Shown here in pieces: positions 58,605-64,000 of a stretch of 64,000 bases of DNA. The translations under genes and the position numbers were made by a program. The stretch's first letter is position 1. Every line of letters starts with the position of its first letter. Source of the stretch: Ascaphus truei (Eukaryota > Chordata > Amphibia > Anura > Ascaphidae); NCBI GenBank assembly GCA_036426205.1, contig CM071571.1, positions 117,477,706-117,541,705 on the forward strand, written 5' to 3'. Under the pieces are notes generated by a model. That model did not search any database. It had not been told where the DNA came from and saw only the letters and a program-made list of their open reading frames with translations.

Positions 58605-59440
58605 ACAAAAATACACAAGAACAAAATCCCTATTAGAGCACTCAACCCCTACTAATATATTAAAAGAAAATACTTTATTGCATATAATAGAAAGCTACAC
58701 TCAAATATTAAAACTTATGGACGTAATACATAACCCCTAACTGGTGTAGTAAGTCAAATTGTGGATAATGTGCAAAACCTCACAGTTGTAGATAACAGAA
58801 TACTGTCCATATATCACACTAAAGCAGCCTGCTAAGCTGCCCAGTCAGGCAGACAGGAATTACTGTGAGGTAATAATACTGCTTGTCCACACTAAGCATC
58901 GAGCTACTGCAGTTGAAACATATGTGAATCACACTTTAGTTTTGAAACGCTGCTGTAGCAACTGTATCAACACTGCAGTATTGATAGTTTGTGTACAAAC
59001 AGATGTGTGGTTCAGTTTAACCAACATGTGTAGCAGTCCTGCCAGTGGGTGTGTGAGACAGGCTGGTGTTTGTCTATATTGGTGATTGAGTACTGCTAAT
59101 CACTGCACAGACAAACACACGATGTAATAGCCGATCTCACTTCTGACTGTAATGTCAGATGAACAAAATACACAGATTCCCAACAAGCTCTGAGAAACCC
59201 CAACCATTACCACATAATATATATATATGCATATAAGTGTCAAAAGGAGTGCAAGTGGGCGTGGCTAAATGTAACCAACAAAAAACAAAATTGCCCAAAG
59301 CTACTTCCAATGTGACAAAAATACACAGTGCAATACCTATATATCTCTTGTAAAAGGGTTTAGTTTAACCCTTTGGCTAAAGCGTCTTAAGCCTGCTGCC
59401 ACTTACAAGGCATGACCGTAGCAGGTCCTAACACTCACCT
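58605..59440 (+). mobile_element. E7: PLE-type terminal repeat
   Basis: Non-coding segment cutting off L2-C. It contains 'aaaatactttattgcatata' near 58,668, a short (TA)n at about 59,217-59,228, and the two-hairpin block at 59,364-59,436 (TTTGGCTAAA; stem CCTGCT...AGCAGG; then TCCTAACACT). The block and general order tie it to E6; no hammerhead-like core was found and the right boundary is uncertain. Confidence 0.5.
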
Positions 59441-59770
59441 GGGTTAAAATTCTTATTTACCTGTAAAATTACAGGAAGAATGATCGCATTGGATCTGTCG
59501 ATACCTGGCAAAAGGAAACTAACCTGCCAATTTGGAAAGTGGGGTGGGACAATCTTAAACCTTGGGGGTAATGGTTGGGGCCAATCTAACACTGCCTTAA
59601 GTTTCTCAGGGACCATAGAAAACCCTTTCTTGGAAATTATGCAACCCAAGAAAGAAGTGGAGGTTTGGTGAAACATGCATTTGTCTATCTTAGCATAGAG
59701 ATGATTCTCACGGAGGCGGGAGAGAAAAAGTTTGGTATGCTGGATATGCTCGGATAAGGATTTTCAAAGA
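59441..59770 (-). pseudogene. Ty3/Gypsy pol (reverse transcriptase end) fragment
   Basis: The minus strand encodes LSEHIQHTKLFLSRLRENHLYAK, then KCMFHQTSTSFLGCIIS, then VPEKLKAVLDWPQP. This is the well-conserved end of the Gypsy RT domain leading into the connection to RNase H. After DWPQP the similarity is lost. No LTR, protease or integrase is seen, so this is a small isolated fragment. Confidence 0.85.
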
Positions 59771-60262
59771 TTTTTAAAGATAGTCAGCGTAGCCGGGTCT
59801 GGGTTGTAAAGAGATAGGGTTATTCCTGTATACTTGCCGGGGTCCTGGGTTATAGATAGCTGCGTAGTTGAAGTCGATAAGCCAATGGTCTGGAGTGGAG
59901 AAGACAGCGTAGTAGTGGTCCGTAAGCCTGGGTAGTGGAGTGGAGAGATAAGTGTAGTCGAGGGTAAGCCGGGGTCAGAGCCAGAGAGGGTTCACAAACT
60001 AGTCGGGTTGGTACACGAAGGGTCACACTGCAGAGGAATACTGGAACAAGGCAAGGTAAGGCAAAACAAAACACAGGATCCGCGCAAGGCTACACTTGGT
60101 TATGCTCAGCAATGCAACTGAGCACTAGCAGGATATTTAACCAGGAAGGAAGCCAATAGCACAGGAGGCAGAGCGGGGGCGTGGCCCCACTGCAGACCGG
60201 GATAGGTGCAGGAGACAAGGGGCTCATTAGGGCTTGGCGCGCAGCTGGGGATCATTGTGCGA
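59771..60262. repeat. Unclassified repeat related to 55.8-56.2 kb
   Basis: Shares with 55,801-56,299 the order 'gccggggtc...', 'aggaatactggaacaaggc', 'tatgctcagc' and 'ggtgcaggagaca'. It adjoins the Gypsy fragment, so it could be non-coding Gypsy sequence, but this is inference. Confidence 0.45.
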
Positions 60263-60840
60263 TGTCATGCGTGCACGCCGCGCTCAGAGAGGGCGTGGCA
60301 TGTCCGAGGAGGCGTAGCCGAGCTCCATGGCAGTAGCGTATGAAGAGCGGGTACGGGCGCACTCTGTAACAGGAGCGGGAGTGTGCGCACTGGAGGAGAG
60401 GGGAGAGGAGGCAGCGGCAGCTGCGGTTCTTCTGGTAAGAGAAGAGGCAACACGCTGCAAGGGCCTTGTTCCATGATTCCTCCCACCCCCCACATCACAC
60501 ACAGTAATATATGGCCAAATATAGCTAATAGCACCTTTGCCCATTTGTGACTCATAAAAAAAAAACAGAATTAAATAAAATACACATTGTAATACAATAA
60601 AAACAAACACTAGCCGTCAAATCTATTGATTGTTACTTCGGTTTCCTATGCCCTCAACGGGGGCACAGAGAGCCACATTGGCAATCAATGGGCACCCGAT
60701 AATCAATAAATGTGTTTCTTACCCTGGCCGGGATGTAGACTCATCCTCCTCATTCAACTGCATCACCAATAAACTCTTGACCCACAGAGAACCCCTTCAT
60801 TGCCTTAGTGGTTAGGCGCTAAAGTAATTAAGCTGCCTGT
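60263..60840. other. Unannotated DNA
   Basis: Two overlapping minus-strand frames of about 100 codons (60,265-60,610) are proline/leucine-rich with no domain. No gene called. Confidence 0.45.
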
Positions 60841-60850
60841 AAATTCATTT

Positions 60851-60940
60851 TTCCTGCATCGGATTGATGCCGGGGGTCTACAGTGCTGGTATTAATGTGT
60901 ATCAACTCCGGAGACCCCCGGCATCAATCCAATGTAGGAA
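60851..60940. repeat. Strong 30-bp-arm hairpin
   Basis: Arms 60,851-60,880 and 60,911-60,940 are inverted copies with few mismatches ('gattgatgccgggggtct' faces 'agacccccggcatcaatc'), loop about 30 bases. No promoter or flanking repeat explains it. Confidence 0.85.
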
Positions 60941-61265
60941 AAAAAAAATTCTAAGTCCCTCTCTCGCATCCCTTCTTGCCAGCTTTTGCTGGCGAGAATA
61001 ATCTTTGATTAAATCACAATTCCAGAGCCCCGATAAGAGTATTGAGGCTACTAGAATTGCCAAATTTATCAAAATAGCGAGTTTGTGCTTCTCGCCGGCT
61101 CCCGCACAATGTGTTTGGCCAGGTGCAAAAAATCGTGAGAAAATGCTTTCCCCGCACGATTTCACCAACACATTGAGGCTTTCTGATGCTACCTAGCAAA
61201 ATTTTGCGAGAGCAACTCAAAATCCTCGATGAGTTGGTTATTGAAGTTAATAGGATAGGCCCCAT
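60941..61265. repeat. MITE-like dispersed repeat (second copy)
   Basis: Ends 'ggataggccccat', the complement of the start of the repeat at 11,068, with shared interior words ('gaggctactagaattgcc', 'cgagtttgtgcttctcgcc'). Opposite orientation to that copy. Confidence 0.5.
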
Positions 61266-61820
61266 AAACTTTTTCTTAATCCATTTGTAATGACCGCTTA
61301 TACTTAAACTAAGCATGCAATGCAATGTCCTAGTTGGTACATTGGTACATTTCCAAATCTGTGAATCTATCATTTTTCAGATATTTACGGAGATTAACAA
61401 AAAGTGCCATAAGTGTGACTAGCAATTACTCCTAGGACTAAAGTGTTCTAATGGCAATGCCATGTTTAAGTGGTAACATCAGAGTGGTCAGTGCTTTTTT
61501 TACCTGAATTATTTAAAAATTATTTTTCTAAAGTTAGTTTGTAAGCAGGGTGAGCTAGAAATTGGTAGGGATTTAATTTCCTCTGGCTACTCCCTTCTGT
61601 GCAATATCACTATGTGTTCAACCTTATCTTTATTTGCTCTTTGATAAGGACAGTCCGGGTAAAGGGTACCGAAAATACTTGATTGAGAAAAATCCCCACA
61701 TTCAGAGTTCTCTGAGAAAGGCATTTAAAAAAAAAAATAAGAAATAATTACAAAAGACAAATCTTTACTATAAGCATGGTTTGATTAGTTTAAGGAAGTC
61801 AGTTATGTTATTTACAGTGC
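61266..61820. other. Unannotated DNA
   Basis: No gene or repeat recognised; a 14-base A run lies near 61,724-61,737. Confidence 0.45.
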
Positions 61821-62000
61821 CAGTCTTTTTCTGGAAAACTTGACGCCAGTGATCCCCGTGATCTGGAAGTGAGCCCAGCCTTGCTTGATCCTGATCCCTA
61901 TGTGTTTCGCTGATCACTGTGGCTTCATCAAGGGATCAAGGGATCAACGTACATACTGTACATACAACAAACAGTACATATTCCTTACAGTTGTGTTTGT
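61821..62000 (-). repeat. Degenerate PLE-type terminal repeat (E8)
   Basis: Minus-strand motif at 61,899-61,935: CUUGAUGAAGCCACAG...GCGAAACACAU. UGAUGA and GAAA are kept; stem II is weak. Flanking sequence gives no further support and boundaries are unknown. Confidence 0.35.
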
Positions 62001-63446
62001 TCCATTCTAATTCTATATATGCACTTTCATTTGTAAGATACTTTTGTAGTAAAGCCTTCGTTACCAACTCCATCTTCTAAAATGACCAATGGTCTGCACC
62101 ACAATGTCTGCAATAACCTTGAGCAGCATACAGTACAATATACTATAGTCGCAGGAAATTGTGCATTTTTTTGTCACATACACAGACATAGATGCTTAAG
62201 AGCTTCCTATAAATTCCTTTGATTTTATTTAAATATATTGTTTAAATTAATTGATGGGGTAGGTAAGCAATATTGGTTACTCCTATCATAAGAGTTACTT
62301 TGTCATGACACTGGAATTAAACACATTTTTTTTCACTTTACATACCAAATTTTGCCTGCAAACATAGGGAGATCAATAGCAACAATTCACCAAACTGAAT
62401 TGTATACTATAGATGATGTGGTGGTGATGTTGTGGTATAGTATATGGCGATGTGACATGATAAAGGAAAACAAGGTACTTTTTGCTACAGTTTATATTTT
62501 CTTGTCTAATAAAGATGCCTTTTATATGTTTACGAGTGCCCCAGTGCTTCCATCTACCGTGAATATAGTTCTGCTTTTGCCTTTGACGAGGTGCACCGGA
62601 CCAAATCCACAATACACCAGAGGAACAGTTGGAGTAATGAACTTAACTCTATGGATACTTTATTTCGATATGGTATGTTACTATCAAAAAGAAATTGATG
62701 CATGTGATGTGTCCCATGTTCTATGTTCTTGTATTGGACTAATTCACCAAACTGAGTGTGATGAACCCAGCTGTAATGCAGTTCTTGGTTTCAAGTAGTC
62801 AATTCAATTCTGTACAAAAAATATGTTCAAGCTACTTGTAACCTGAATATTAAATCGTTTTTTCCTCAAGAGTGATTTTAAAACCAGCATTGTGTCTAGG
62901 AAACATGAGAAAATATTTTTTGAAATATACCCTTTCCGTGCTAATCATATAAAAAGATATACAAACAATCTGCAAATATTTGGGAAATGTATATACAACT
63001 GAGCATGATTTAACATTCCTTATTTTGGTTGCATGTTAGTACAGGTGTTTCCAAATTCTCCTGGATCAAACTCAATAATGCTGCATGTTAAGCACCAAAC
63101 ATAAGCAAAGTGTTATTTGTATAGTATGTCAATTCGACATGAGCAACAATCATACACAAAAGAGATCCAGTTATTTTGATTGCAATAAATCGTTCAGCAA
63201 AAAAGCCATGGAAGACACATTTTTATTGTATTTAAATAGCACTTCATATATTGTTCTTCTACCTGTGAAGACAAACGTGTATTTGTTTTCATTGTTACTG
63301 TTGGTAGATTCATTTTTTTGTCCACCACCAAATCTTTGCTCTGCTTTCATCATCCCATTTGTAATAGTGTACAGCAGCTTTGATGTCATGTACTGCATTG
63401 TGTTTTGCCCCTTTCACAGATCTCTCATCTACTGGTGTCCTCTACT
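62001..63446. other. Unannotated AT-rich DNA
   Basis: Two plus-strand frames of 148 (62,352-62,798) and 122 codons (63,085-63,453) are present. Neither has a known motif, and neither is flanked by convincing splice sites or repeated elsewhere. They are not called as genes. Confidence 0.5.
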
Positions 63447-64000
63447 TTGGTAATGTGAAAAAGAGGAGTGAGCACTTCGGTCTTGATCAAAATTCAGGCA
63501 TTTATTTTGCCACAGAAACTAACGTTTCCGCAATGATTTAAGTCTTTCTCAAGGTCATGAAGTGTAACCCCTCTCCTAATGGGTTACTAACATGGCTGTT
63601 GTATGTTGGGCCCCACCCTGGGTTGCTATGAGGATCCAGACATCATTCAGGGGTATTTAAGGAGGAGGGACTATTCTAGAAGGTTATGTTCCATCAGGAA
63701 AAGAGGAGAGGCGCCTTAGGGACAGTAGATAATTAATGTTTATAAAGTAATAGTATAGGCCAGGCCCTCCTGTTTATTATGTTGTCGATAGGGATAGTGC
63801 CAGTTAGGTTAGGATCCCTGAAATAAAGAATGGAGTCCTGAATAAGTAATGAAAATAATACGGCATGCCATAGAGGGCCCCAAGAAAGAGGGCTCCCGGG
63901 TGCCGGTGGATCAGCCCCAACCGCGGATCGGCACTAAAATTCCTCATCATGTCTGAATGGAAGTGGCAGTTCTCAAACAGGCAAAAGGTAATTGATCAAG
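63447..64000 (-). mobile_element. E9: PLE-type terminal repeat, runs off the window
   Basis: Starts near 'gtgaaaaagaggagtgagca', has 'ggcatttattttgccac', and a degenerate hammerhead-like motif at 63,517-63,554 on the minus strand (UUGAGAAAG...GCGGAAACGUUAG). The order matches E3. The remaining 400 bp have no coding sequence and no further recognised feature. Confidence 0.45.

Noticed and set aside
60265..60610. Proline/leucine-rich frames of about 100 codons
   Set aside because: Low complexity from GC-rich DNA next to a repeat; no domain.
62352..62798. 148-codon frame on the plus strand
   Set aside because: No known motif, no repeated copy, no splice or promoter support; cysteines are scattered without a zinc-finger spacing.
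1..64000. Host exons, tRNA, rRNA, snRNA or CRISPR arrays
   Set aside because: None could be supported on either strand by reading; the only CRISPR-like regularity, the spaced hairpins in E1, are three imperfect copies at unequal distances.

Overview
The window reads as non-genic nuclear DNA of a vertebrate, most likely a frog (anuran amphibian). No host protein-coding gene, tRNA, rRNA or CRISPR array can be supported. What can be read is a dense, nested set of transposable elements: L1/Tx1-type LINEs, L2-type LINEs (including the widespread frog L2-like 3' tail), Penelope-like elements (PLEs; reverse transcriptase plus GIY-YIG endonuclease), TTAA-flanked T2/Kolobok-type MITEs, other inverted-repeat MITEs, a Ty3/Gypsy pol fragment and a solo LTR. 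The anuran assignment rests on this mix and on remembered family features, not on a search.

Layout. 1-2.4 kb: unclassified DNA, a small foldback, then an L2 3' end. 2.4-9.46 kb: a near full-length L1 on the minus strand (L1-A, about 7 kb) inserted in that L2 tail. L1-A carries a nested 5'-truncated L1 (L1-B, 4,053-4,750) and a GC-rich segment of unknown origin in its endonuclease region. 9.6-13.1 kb: MITEs in otherwise unrecognised DNA. 13.125-25.356 kb and 25.357-37.389 kb: two direct copies of one 12-kb unit. The unit holds a large foldback insertion (E1), a PLE with RT and GIY-YIG domains, a PLE-type 3' region, a CpG-rich segment, a MITE, a solo LTR and a second foldback insertion (E2). 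The second copy is peppered with single-base indels that the first lacks, so it looks like uncorrected long-read sequence. 37.6-42.2 kb: a MITE, a PLE-type solo terminal repeat (E3) and an L2 split by a nearly perfect 1.08-kb palindrome (E4). 43.3-49.7 kb: a second PLE with an inverted self-duplication, another PLE-type terminal repeat (E5) with a MITE inside, and an endonuclease-deleted L1 (L1-C) whose ORF1 is split by a fourth foldback insertion (E6). 49.7-55.5 kb: mostly unrecognised, with short dispersed repeats. 55.5-60.3 kb: an interrupted L2, another PLE-type terminal repeat (E7), a Gypsy fragment and a repeat. 60.8-64 kb: a strong hairpin, a MITE-like repeat and two degenerate PLE-type terminal repeats.

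Main observation. Four insertions (E1, E2, E4, E6) share one architecture: a 10-17 bp target-site duplication, a long inverted-repeat arm that abuts one copy of it, a spacer, the other arm, and an unpaired tail of 113-342 bp before the other copy. E1 and E2, plus E3, E5 and other PLE-type segments, carry hammerhead-ribozyme-like CUGANGA...GAAA motifs. E6, E7 and the segment at 20.9 kb share a conserved two-hairpin block. I infer a recurrent snap-back (foldback) mode of insertion by PLE-type elements. All coordinates were read by eye and may be off by a few bases.
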